A DNA stretch of 64,000 bases from Spirodela intermedia (lineage: Eukaryota; Streptophyta; Magnoliopsida; Alismatales; Araceae): contig LR746270.1 of NCBI GenBank assembly GCA_902729315.2, forward strand, positions 4,466,221 to 4,530,220, read 5' to 3'. A model generated the notes under the pieces. That model saw nothing but the letters and a program-made list of their open reading frames with translations, was not told where the DNA came from and searched no databases. Shown here in pieces: positions 11,145 through 22,700 of the stretch. Positions within the stretch are counted from its first letter, which is position 1, and each line of letters opens with the position of its first letter. A program made the translations under genes and the position numbers.

Positions 11145-13511
11145 TTACAATCCCATCAACACCTTGATACTGTCGTAGAAGAACCACTGCATAGTTACCA
11201 CAGGCCCAACAAGCGTGAATCTAACAGGAAGACTTCTAGTGAATAGATTCATCACCCCAATGTTCTTCGCAGCCTGAGATGAGGAAACTAATATCAGAAT
11301 GTGATTCTCATACGTGCTTTTCGGATAAAAATTATGTGAAGGGAAGAAATCCAGCGCAATGCCGGAGACCACCTGAAAGATACTGTCGGCTTTTTTGTTA
11401 TAAAGTGAAGAAACAATGTTGTCAGCAGGATTCGAAACAACTGTTCCGACGGCACCAGATGCATAGCCTGCCATGCACGTCACTCCGAGCTGCTGAATCT
11501 TCGAGCAGTCTTCTTTCCTCCTTTGGATGACATGGCGGTATATAATGTCCACAGAGTGCTCGAATGTTGAGAACATAAGAACAGAGACTGCGAATGTAAA
11601 TTTGAGGGTTCATAAAACCGTGATTCAGTGGGAATGAAGGTGAAATATAAATATTCCAACCATAAATTGTGATGCATGAATGTGTGGAAGACACAAGATA
11701 TATTCAGAAGATATATTGTACTACAATTATTTTCACACGGCATGGCTTCAGTTGGTATCTAATCATGAAAGGCAAGATAAATTAAGGAAGGCACTAAGGA
11801 CAGATGGATGCGCATTTGCTAATCCCTTGCTATTACTAAACAGAATCAGGAAATTACTTGCGCTGGTAGAGAGGATGGGAGAATGAATGACGCGTAAAAG
11901 GGAAAATGGGGCACTTACATGGAAGATTACGCCCCCACAATGGAAAGAGTCCCCTGTAGAAGCTGTAAAAAGAACAGAACTTAGTATTGTTTTTGACATC
12001 ACCTTTCCATATATCAACTGAGGTTAGATCATACGACTTCTTTACCCCGATAAACCTTCAGAAGCGTACAGCTTTGGAAAACCGTCGGCCAAACCCCTGG
12101 CAAATCTGGGTTGCGTTTGAACACGAACTTTCACAGCTTCAAATGGGCAAAGGGCTACATCTGCCACCACCTGGGCAGATGCACTACTGAGAAGATAGAT
12201 GGAAGTTCTGCTCTGGTCCACTAATATATCAGAATAAAAATTTTTGAGGTACTCATAGAGACCAAACTTGCAGCCACCCTGAGCACCATAGCCGAAAAGT
12301 TTCCCCGCCCATCCTCTCCAAAGCACTGAGGGGCCCTGCTCTTTCACGAGGACATTCAGCCCAGATAAAATGCTAGTGTACTTCATTGGGTTCACCTACA
12401 GGAAGCAAAAAACAATGAATCATAATATTTCTATAAATCAAAGCTACAATAACAATAATATGTTTGCTGGTGTGGGGAGATGGGGGGGGGGGTGTACTAG
12501 AGCATATTGTTACAGAGGACTAGAAGTGAAATCGCCATAAGAAATAAATGTCATCGAAAGGCGGAAATGAAGGAGGGCACCATGCCTTCTTAGAAACCAA
12601 CACCAAAAATTAGATCATAGGAAGGATCAAAGCTTCGTGTTCGGTGATGCTGTGTGAAAATTGTTGATTTCTTATCCTGTTGTGCACAGGGGATGATGGC
12701 TATCAAATCAAACAGGGAAGCCCATCAAGAATAACGAACATACAGAGCCAGAGAGATATACAGGACTAAACCATAGGTGATTCATGAGTACGAAATGGCA
12801 TGGCATCTTCCCCTGCAGCACCCAATTTCCACACAATATGATCCCATGTGCACGTTCTAGAACTTGCAAAGTTGGAAGGTATTTTAAGGATGATCCCATG
12901 CAAGATCATCAATAGATAACCTTCCCCAAATATATTTTCCAAGCTTTTAAAATGCAATATGATCACCCGACAACCATCCATGGCTCGTCAAAGCAAAGAA
13001 TCATGCGTCTATCATAAGACTATCAAATATGGGTTCATATCTACAAACAGGGAAAAAGATTCCCATCTGAATTTAATCTTGCACTTAAGAAGCACCTAGG
13101 TTTATCATTTTGTTAACGACGTTGTCCAAAGCAAGCTTCATCAACTTAATAAGCTATGCCACAAATGGCCAATCCTTCCGATCCATCCAGTCGCAAGAAG
13201 AGTCCTGACAATCTTATAAAACCTTTGATAAATCACGAGAGAAAGAAAAACCAAAACCAAATCAGAAAATGTATTCGGCGTAAACAAGAGGGATGCACAA
13301 AGGGCGAGATAAAGAGACGGCCAACCTGCATGTTAACCTTGAGGACATCAAGCGGCGTGATGGCGAGATGCGTCGTCCCGGCGCTCAGCATGCCGCCGAA
13401 GGCGCAGACGGCATAGTACTCCGGCGTGGACACCCTCAACCCCTTCCACCACTCCCTGTTATCGCCCGCCCCTTGATCCATCATCATCTCCACGTCCACC
13501 ACCGTCTCCAT
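11145..13511 (-). CDS. MPT1: Mitochondrial phosphate carrier protein 1 (SLC25 family)
   Basis: Five minus-strand exons: 13326-13511, 12046-12395, 11919-11962, 11373-11587 and 11145-11273. All have GT-AG borders and keep phase, giving 307 residues. The product imports inorganic phosphate with protons across the inner mitochondrial membrane to feed ATP synthase. The mitochondrial-carrier triplicate fold is visible: repeat 1 signature ITPLDVLKVNMQ, repeat 2 LCPFEAVKVRVQTQP, repeat 3 SNPADNIVSSLY, with matrix-loop motifs WRGWAGKLFGYGAQGG and GLFPLWGRNLPFS. The short N-terminus without a long presequence matches the MPT1/PHT3;3 type (Arabidopsis At2g17270 from memory) rather than the longer MPT2/MPT3. 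The start is the ATG at 13511; the frame is open further upstream but without an ATG. The third-repeat signature lacks the usual basic residue, as is common in phosphate carriers. Confidence 0.93.
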
Positions 13512-14019
13512 CCACCGCCTCGTGCCTAAACCTCCTCTCCCCTTCCTCCCCTGCCTCAGCACAGATCACGCCCTCCCACGCTCCCCAGAAGAAGCGGAAA
13601 CAGCAACAGACCAGCAGGAGAAGCAGGGGAGAGCGGAAGAAAGAGATCAAAGAGGCCGCTCCTCACCTCCCTCGTCCTCAACACTTTCTGCAGCGGTGGT
13701 TCCTCCACGTATGCGTCGTCAACGAGGGAGACGAGGATCTGCAGAGAGAGGGAAGATGGGGAGCCCTGAAGAGCTCAGTGGCGGCGACGCCATGGTCGCT
13801 ACGACCACGAGCAACGGGCTCGAAAGGACCCTTTTTGCCAACAATTTAATAATAAAAGGCCCCAGTCTCATGCTCCTCGCCGCTACGTGGCACCACTTCC
13901 ACGCGTAGTTCGAACTTAGGGCGAACCCAAAGGGGTTGTGGGGCCCACTTTGGGCTGACGTCGGATCGTTGACCTCTCCCAAGGACGGGGTCACCGCTTC
14001 CGAGTTAATTTTTTTCATT

Positions 14020-14053
<34 letters not shown>

Positions 14054-14288
14054 GAGAGCCCACTCTGATCACCTTTTGCATGCATATCTCTTAAGGTTCA
14101 GAGAAAAATAGATTAAACGGGTTTTTAATAATTTATGAATAATTCATATAAAGGCGCGATAAAAACAAATCAGTAGAACTTACTATCTACAGTAACCGTA
14201 CGGGGATACATACGAAATTAGACCTAATTCCCTCAAAAATGCCCATTCTTACATCGGTGGAGAAATGAGAGGCCCAAGCGACGCCACG
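13512..14288. other. MPT1 upstream region with (CT)n microsatellite
   Basis: This lies between the MPT1 start and the MCD1 stop. About the first 300 bp are GC-rich and probably include the MPT1 5' UTR and core promoter. A (CT)15 microsatellite spans 14022-14052. Beyond it lies the probable MCD1 3' UTR. No additional gene is seen. Confidence 0.5.
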
Positions 14289-16672
14289 TCAGGATCTGAT
14301 CGGCTCCTCTGGAACGTTCCTGTCGGAGGAATCCGACGCCATATCAGCACTTTGACCCCCACCGGGCCAGTCAACGGCCAGGATTGACTCTAGCTCATCG
14401 TGGGTACCAGGAGGGGACTTGAATGCCCCTTCTAACTCGCGGGTCTCGCTCGGGCCCACTGCCACCACCCTGTTTGGCATCTGATCCTGCGGCACGAAAG
14501 AAAATGTCGATCAAATAACCCATGCGACCGTCTGCAACCTCGTCAAGGACCTGAAATTCCTAAACTTCGACAATATCCTCAACCGGAACCTCAGGTTTTT
14601 GTCTCGCTGCACCCATATTATGAACATCAGAGGGCAACCCAGATCAAAAGAGGTCAATCCTGAGACTTACTATAAATGGCAGCAGAGTAGTCAAGCCATA
14701 TGATTCTCTGCAACCTCATCAAGGACCAGGAAGTGATAAATTCCAAGCAGAAACATTCTTAGCACCACAAGTTACACAGATCAGAAGAGGTCAATCCTGA
14801 GACTTACTTTAAATGGCAGCACACTAGATAAGCTATATGGTTGTCTGGAACCTCATTAAGGAACAGGAAATGAAAAATTACAGGTAGAAACATTCTTAGA
14901 ACCATTAATTCTTGGCTTCTTCATTCGTATTCTGAACCCCAGAGCCAACCCAGATCAAAGAGAGAAACAATCTTGAGACAAGCTATAAATGACAGAAGGG
15001 AATCAATGGACCAGAGAGCTCGGAGATATGGCTGATCAGGGAAAACTTACGCTTTGTTGAGCCTCGAGTTTCTTCTGCAGCGCCTCATGCTCAGCTCTGA
15101 CACGAAAAGGCACACCACTCCGCTGGTGCACGTTACTCCGGACGAGGTCCTCATCAAGATCACTGACTGTCGTGGCGAAGGGATGGTTGGCGGGGATCCA
15201 TCGGACGGTGTCAGGGTCAACTTCAGGCGGCACATCGTCTCCCTCCTTGAGGAAGACCGTCGGCCTCTTCCACTGGTAGGCCCGTGACCTCCGCCGCTGA
15301 TGGCTCGACTGCTGCTCCGCAGTCAGAGTCAATGGTGACAGGCTGTAGACCTTACCGCACATTTCAACCGATGAATTGCCCTTGTTGACTTTTACCAGGG
15401 GGTTGTTGAAAGGGTCTTCGTATTTGAGAGGAGTTGAGCTGCCCACAAGAGAAAAGGGGGCGGAATTGTCAAGGGTTTTCTTTCCAGTGGCTCCTAGAAG
15501 CTAGGGCTGTCCTCAGAATCCAAGAAGAAAATATAAACGGAGACTGTTCCACGTAGAGGCACAACAATGCAACGGTGAGAGAGAAATATATGCGTATGCG
15601 TATACATTAGAGTGAGCAAGTGAGAGTGAGTGAGTGAGAGAGAGAGAGTAGAAATTTGGATCCGTTACCTCTCGATCATCAGAAGAAAGAAAGATTATTT
15701 TTGTGGGGAAAAAACTGGTAAAAAGAGGTCATATAGGCAAGAGCTGTTCTACGAGTTTCCAAATCCTTAGGTTGAAGGCTAATCGACAATGTATAAATTC
15801 ATGTTATTCAGGCACATAATGGAGGTTATCATTCGATAAAACCCGGAAAAAACCAGGGACGGTCGCAGAGAACTTACATGCCTCTTCTATGAGATTTCAG
15901 CTGCCCGCGCCTCACCAGATCAGCCACGGACCCATGTTGACTCTCCGTTGCCTTCCTTGCCATGGTCTCCCTCACAATGATCAGCAAGAAAGTCAACGCT
16001 AGGAACACTCCTACAGCGACTCTCGGGCCAGCATTTCCTTTCATCTGGAACATGGAGAATTCATGATAACTATCCACGGGGAGGGGGGAATTTGAACCAG
16101 TAATTTAATGCCTCGATCGTCTGGTGGAAGCATACAGAATAATGCAAATATTAGCCACTGAGGAGGAATCCTACCGCAGAGATCACAGGAGGAAGAGAAT
16201 TTATAGCTTCTTCCAAACGGCCGAGAGCATTTCCGAGGAAAATACTCTCCCTGCCTTCTTTTGCAGCTTGGACGACTCCATCACCGGCTCCATTCTCGGC
16301 CTTCCCCGAGGCTTCATCTTCAGCTGTAAGATCTACAGGAGACGCAGAAGAAGACCTTGGAAGGAAGAAATACCGCCTCAGCATCCCCCATTCATTGGCT
16401 CGGAAACGAGGCCAACGCGCCCGAAATAGCATCATACGACTCCAAGCATCACTCCGGCGACAACCGAAGTCGCACATTCGAGGCTGGACGCCAAAAAACC
16501 AGCAGTTCGGATTAGGATGAATGAAGAAATCATCGGACAAAACCATCAACGAATCAGGAGACGAAGACTTGCGAGGAGGAAAGGGACAGTTATACTCTAC
16601 CCGCGACGAGACCGTTGCCATTCGAAGCTGAAGAAGACAGCCGGCGGTAGGGATTGCCGACGAGGATGCCAT
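14289..16672 (-). CDS. MCD1: MULTIPLE CHLOROPLAST DIVISION SITE 1-like protein
   Basis: Four minus-strand exons: 16175-16672, 15878-16044, 15051-15438 and 14289-14486. Splice phases agree throughout, giving 416 residues. MCD1 is a plant-specific inner-envelope protein that helps position the FtsZ ring at the chloroplast mid-zone. Exon 1 encodes a transit-like N-terminus (MASSSAIPTAGCLLQLRMA). Exon 2 holds one transmembrane helix (VAVGVFLALTFLLIIV, about residues 175-190) followed by SVADLVRRGQLKSHRRGI. Exon 3 holds the conserved plant core: LKYEDPFNNPLVKVNKGNS, QRRRSRAYQWKRPTVFLKEG, DPDTVRWIPANHPFATTVSD and VPFRVRAEHEALQKKLEA. Exon 4 is an acidic, low-complexity tail. The assignment rests on my recollection of the Arabidopsis protein (At1g20830); the gene structure is firm from the sequence. 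Confidence 0.78.
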
Positions 16673-17138
16673 GTGAAAAGCATCCACCCTCGCCCAGGAT
16701 TAGGGTTACGCAGAAGAGGAGCACGAAGGGGATTACGCCATTACCCGCCCCACCGCCCTCACAAGGTGGTAGGCAACTGCGAAAGCAGTCCCCCGGACCT
16801 GTGGGGGGTTTTGAATATCCATATATTTATGAAAACACCACTCCCAACTGATTGGTCTCTAATGGGCTGGTGGGCCGTCTGAGGCGACCAGCCCAATAAC
16901 CCCACAGGCCGGCTTCCATGGTCAACGAACGAGCTTCCAACTGACTGGCGAAAAAAGCGTGTTTTGTCTGAACAATTCGTCGTGATATGTCTTTACACGT
17001 TTAAACCATTTTTGTTCGGTTGTTACTATTTTCGGACAGATGTCTAGTTGGATCATTCTCCGACATGCCCATCACAGATCCCCGATCTGAGAATGGAAAT
17101 AAAAATAAAAATCCAAAAAAATAAAATAAAGGAAAATA
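16673..17138. other. MCD1 upstream region and RING gene 3' flank
   Basis: This contains the MCD1 promoter and 5' UTR and the 3' flank of the RING gene. No open frame with protein-like content is seen apart from shadows of MCD1 exon 1. Confidence 0.5.
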
Positions 17139-17672
17139 TCACATCGAGAGAATATACGAGGGCGATAATGTCGTGACCGGCGTCGCCGCCAAGGCGGCGC
17201 CGCCGCCGCCGCTGACCAGCGGGGTCTGGCGGCATGAGGGGCAGGAGGGGTGCCCCCGAAGCCAGACGTCAACGCAGGTCACGTGGAAGGCGTGCCCGCA
17301 TCGGGGGAGGACTCGGATCTCGTCGTTGTCGGCGAACTCGGCGAGGCAGATCGGGCAATCGGCAGGGAACTCGCCGCCACCGGCGGCGGCGGCGGCGGCG
17401 TGGAAGGGGAGCCTGGGGATGGAGCGGAGGGCCTTCTCCTTCAGGCCCTTGGTCGGCGGCGGCGGCGGCGGCGGCGGTGCTCCGGCGGAGTGGCGGCGGA
17501 GACAGGCGCAGCGGGCGGCGAGGGCCAGGCCTACTACACAGACCAACGCGCAGATGAGCGCCGCCAGGATCACCGCCACGTCGGAGTCAGCTGCCAGGGC
17601 CTGCAGCGGCGGCGGCGCCGACTCCACCGCCGGATCTCCGGGATCCTCGAGAGCCCTCCTAGAGATGCGCAT
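17139..17672 (-). CDS. RING-H2 E3 ubiquitin ligase, ATL/RHA3-like membrane protein
   Basis: A single-exon, 177-residue protein. Residues about 30-54 form one membrane helix (VAVILAALICALVCVVGLAL). A proline run (eight prolines) and the ATL-type GLD-like segment GLKEKALRSIPRLPF follow. The RING-H2 domain runs from CPICLAEF through LPRCGHAFHVTCVDVWLRG to CPSCR, with the C-C-C-H-H-C-C-C order intact. These proteins sit in a membrane and recruit E2 enzymes to ubiquitinate partners. Overall layout and the EIRVLP...CGHAFHV core recall Arabidopsis RHA3A/RHA3B (from memory). The first ATG is at 17672. The coding sequence is very GC-rich, which makes long false open frames on the opposite strand. Confidence 0.9.
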   Translation of the reverse strand: MRISRRALEDPGDPAVESAPPPLQALAADSDVAVILAALICALVCVVGLALAARCACLRRHSAGAPPPPPPPPTKGLKEKALRSIPRLPFHAAAAAAGGGEFPADCPICLAEFADNDEIRVLPRCGHAFHVTCVDVWLRGHPSCPSCRQTPLVSGGGGAALAATPVTTLSPSYILSM

Positions 17673-18084
17673 TTTCTTCTTCACCTATAGAAAGCAAGAA
17701 AGAGAGTGAGGGAGAGGGTTCTCCGTCGGCAAATTTCGTCCTGGGCAAATCACAGCAGCCGCAAATCTCGTATAAGTAAATTACTAAAATACCCCAAATT
17801 ATCGAACTGGATCAGAACCAAAAAGATAGATACGGGAATTAATTTCCCCATTATGTCGTCACTGTTCCACGTGGAAATAGTAGATTCATGAAAATGGGCC
17901 GGTCAGTTTGTTGGGCCTCCAACCCAGCCCACTTTACGTCTCCAGTTCGGTGAGATCGTTGAAATCACCGCCAAGGTGGCGAAGTAACGGAGCGTCTCGC
18001 CAAGCTGACGCCTTTGGTCTCATTCCCTGTGGACCGCACTGTAGTTCTTCGATTTCCAAACCCTACTGAAGGGTGGGACGAGGG
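17673..18084. promoter_or_regulatory. Divergent upstream region between RING gene and OST1
   Basis: About 410 bp separate two divergently transcribed start codons, so the RING gene and OST1 promoters must lie here or overlap. No TATA box or named element stands out; the call is positional. Confidence 0.4.
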
Positions 18085-19687
18085 ATGGCGATCTCCCGCG
18101 TGGTCCTGTTCTTGTTCTTCTGGAATGCAATCCTGTGGACGCCCGCGCGGTCGGATCTCGTCATCTTGAAACTGGATCGGAAGGTGCTTTCTCCTTCCTC
18201 GCGGTGGATGGTTCCCCCGTTTAGTGGGGTCTTGATTTATGCTTTGGTTTGTGGCAAATCTGTTTTTAGCATCGATCGCGTTAGAGGTGGGATCGAAGCC
18301 GCCCATTGCGTTTTGTTTGTTCTAACAGCTGCTTGGTCAAGCAACAGTTCTACCCGTGTACTGATTTTAATGTTTAACTGTATGGGACGTTAGTTTTTGG
18401 CTGAAATTGTCATTTTTTTGGCTGAAAATGTCTGGCCGACTCTGCCTGTGATGTCACACGGGATTTTTTTTCTCAAGACTAGCACATTATTTTTTATCCC
18501 GCTATGAAATTATTAAGTGTCAATATTCTCTCTAAGATCCACACCAATTTTACTCATTCAAGGTAAAATTACGGTTCAACGTGAGGCAGTCGAAGTCTCT
18601 AATTATTATGAAATTACTTTTTCTGTCTAATTATTAAGTTTCATCAGGGTCAGATCACTGAAAGGTACTCTCAGGGAGGAGTTTCCCAATTTAGGCGAAG
18701 GTTTTAACGTGATCAAGGCAGCTATGTGCAGGCGATAAGGCAAGGCCTAATTTTAACGTATAAACTGATATGTATATATATATATATATATATAATTATT
18801 AAAAAGCACAGGAACGATATTGACTCATTATATTACACTAGTGATATAATGTATGATGTTATAGAGACTTAAGCAGAAAACACCATATCAAATCTTATGT
18901 GCATTTTCGATCACTTCCATGTGTTCAAAAGTGAATGTCCACGTTGACTTGTCGTCAATATTTGTGTTAGCAAAAAGGACACTCATTCGGGAGAACGTGT
19001 ACAGTGGCTTGCTTAGGCGGCCTGGATAGCTTAGGTGTTGGGGTTGCCTGACTACCGAAACGTCTCTAAGGCAATGCCTCGCAAAACTGTGATTTGTAGA
19101 CTTAAGCATTGTTTGAGGTTGTTGGTTTAGCATTTAAAAGAGGGTTTAAAACTGGAAGGTTTTTCTGTTGCTGTCAATCGTATTGTGATGATAGATAAAT
19201 GAGTGTGTCTATTGATGAATATTCTCTCAGTCTCTGTAGAATTTTCTCGCATTTCCAGTTTTGTTTTTTCATAGTCGATTCAGTAATTCTTTTCAAATCT
19301 TTTGACTATAAAACAACAAAGTCGATCTTTTTATGTCAAAAAGGAACACTGATTTTTCTCATTTTTAACTGCTTACCTGCAGCCTCTGCTGCTGGCATCG
19401 TCAATATTTGTCTTACTCCAACACATTCTCTTCTTCGTTTTTTGTGTTCAAGAGGAGCCTCTTTAGTTAATTCCTAATTTTTTCATTTGAAATCACATTA
19501 CATTTACTTCTGTATCCGAAGAAATCCTTTCGAGGTTCGAAGTTTATAGTTGTTTCCTATCCTGATGAATTTTCTATTTTCTTTGGCAGATTGACTTGAC
19601 TTCACAGACTGTTCGTGTGACTTCATCCTTGAAGGTTGCTCTCTGATTCTCTCTCTCTCTCTCTCTCTCTCTTTCTGTCACAGACAC

Positions 19688-19728
<41 letters not shown>

Positions 19729-22700
19729 TGCATCCACGCACACGCACATGTAGTAGAACAATAAAATAATACTACATAGTTATAACCACCATTCAATTGC
19801 ATAATCAGCTTCCCAATGTTTGCCTTCTGTGTTAAGTTATCGCCTGGGCAAGAAAGCAAATTCATTCTTTCTTTTTATCTGATTATGCCAGACTAGATGC
19901 TAGGTCCAGTCTCCACTCTGGAGACTAATAAGACAGCATGATTAGGTCTTCAGTCGGTTTTCTTTAAGGTGGAAGTGAGCCTCTATCGTAGATAAAAAAA
20001 CTAGGGGTATTACAAAGTGGATGACATAAAAAGCCATCATATGGAAACAAGGCAAGTGTACATAAACAAGCTACTTGGACGTGGACTCTTCTTTACTTTT
20101 ATGAAGATGCTAAATAAGAAGAAGGGGAACACAGAATCAATGGCAGGGTTCTTTCATCTCTTAGTATGTTTATCATGATATATTATTGAGAATCCTCAGT
20201 TTCCTCTGGCTTCGCTCAGTTTGCTGTTGTGCTAGCAGTAGTGTTAATGATAGCTTGGACGTGTTGATGTTATGCTGAAATGTTTGTCTTTCTTTCCCAC
20301 CAAGTAGCCCCACAACACTTTGAGATAGGATTACAGGATGTCCATTTTTTACCATTTTCTCTTTGGTGAACTTTACTTTGTCGATTATTTCACTGTTTTT
20401 GGTTGATATTAGTCCATATCTTCTTGATATATAAACCTTTATTGATCATTATTAATTTACCTTTTTATTTATGCTTTTATTGGATTTATCAACTCAGTGA
20501 TTGGGTGAAGCTCACAGTTTCTTCTTCTATCATGTTAAGCCATATTTCATACCCTTCCATCATTATCCTTTTATTTATTATTATAGTAAAAACTACTTCT
20601 CTAATGAATGTATAGTGGTAGTTGACCAATGCAATTATGTAGCGCAAAGCTCTCTTGGGCTCATAGATAGGCCAGTGTCTCAATGGAGGTGGTTCAATTG
20701 CAGTTTTATTCATAGCTGAATTGCTATAGAGATAGCATGCAGGAGGACATGATTATCAAAGATAGGTATTATTATGTTTTTGACGAATTGGTGTAGAGCT
20801 ATATATATTAGTGTATTATTCTGAAAGGTTTAGCTACGATGAACTGAGGGGAGACCATTCTTGAAAAAAACCTCTTTTCTCGAAAAATAAAATGTAAAAC
20901 ATCCTTTGATGAAAGTCAACCGCTGAAGATGCATGCTGACACTCTAGAGAGTCACACAGAAAACGTTCTTTGAGCGGGAAGTAATGGATCTGGAGTTCTC
21001 AAGCCACCAGTAGACATTTGATAGAGATAGAAAAGTTTCTAAATGATATTTACTTTACAAGGGCATTTTGCGAATCTTCTGCTATGGGATGCGAAAGTAG
21101 CAATAACAACTTCAAAATTCAACGTTTTTTTCCTTGCATAACGTTTTTAGGTGCTTATAACATGGTGAATCACTATTTCCAAATTTCGAATACCATTTGG
21201 TGAATTCAAAATTAAGATAGATAAGGTGTGTAACTATAAGTCGACAGTACAAACAATAACGTTATGAGTTAGCATTCATAACAGAGAAATGGGGAGGTTG
21301 GAGATGAGCTAGTTTACTACTTTATATGCTATATAAATTAGGTATTTAGCATGTATGCAGGAAGGCGTCGTTCTTACTGTTTTGAAAAAGTGAAAGGAGC
21401 ACAGCTGGGCTAACATTTTCTCGTTGGCCTTGTATCACTGATCTTTAAATCATACCTTGTTTACATAGTAACTTCTTTAACTTATGCAATTTTTGTGCTT
21501 CTTTCTTTTCGTTTATCCTGAGCTTGGCGTTTTCTAACTCACTCTAATGTCTAAAATAAATAGGATTAAATCGAAAGAGCACCAGTATTTCACCTTTCCA
21601 GACCCATCACTTTTCTTCCTTGCAGATAATTTTCTTAACTATGTACACTCACTTTTCTCTCATTTCTGTAATTATGAATGAGGAGCATTAAAATAATATT
21701 TTATGGTTTCTGCAGATAGAGAATGCTGGTCCTAGCACGGCATCAAAGGTTCTTCTTGCATTCCCTAGCCACCAGGCAAGAAACATTGCGGAGCTGAGGT
21801 CATTCTATCGGGAAGGGAAATCGAAAGTGTCCTCTGACCAACTTCGAGTTGAATTAGTCGAACCTCAGGGCATGCCACCAGACTTGACTTTTTATGCGGT
21901 TCAGCTACAAAAGGATTTACGCAGGGGAGAAATATTAAACTTAGATGTGCTGGCTGTATTTACACACTCCCTAAAGCCATTCCCTGAACAAATTAGTCAA
22001 ACTGAAGTTCAGCTCGTTGTGTTCCAGGACAGTGCATACTATCTTTCCCCGTATGTAGTGAAGGTCCAGTCTCTTGGAGTTAAATTACCTAGTAAAAATG
22101 TCGAATCTTTTACCAAATTTGAAAATTCAAAGCTTATAGATTCTGAGATCAAATATGGTCCATATGAGAACCTTCCAGTCTTCTCATATACACCAATAGT
22201 TGTCCACTTTGAAAGCAGCAGTCCTTTTGCAGTAGCTCAAGAACTTCTGCGAGAAATCGAAATTTCCCATTGGGGCAACGTACAGGTGACTGAACACTAC
22301 AAGCTTGTCCATGGAGGAGCTCACAACAAAGGGGGATTTTCTAGGTCTTGTCCTTTGCGCTTACCCCATCTAATACTCTTTGGCATGTGGGTATCAGCTG
22401 TATGTTTGAGAGATAATATCACCTCACTGATTTATTTATTTTCAGGTTTGACTATCAATCAAGGCCTTTCGCGAGTGAATCATCATCATTTAGGCATCTT
22501 CTCGCTAGATTACCGCCAAGAGCTCATTCTGTCTACTATAGAGATGAAATTGGAAATGTCTCCACATCACATCTCAGGGGTGATTCTAGAAAGGTATTTC
22601 TTCAGTGAAGAAAAAACCACTCGCTGATCATGTTATACACTACAATTTGAACTCTAAAATTTTCTTCTGAGTTTATATATCGTGAATTCCGCAACTTTCC

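Noticed and set aside
17173..17709. Several long open frames opposite the RING-H2 gene
   Set aside because: They arise from the very GC-rich codon use of the RING gene, are rich in Arg/Gly/Ala runs, and overlap a clear RING-H2 domain on the minus strand.
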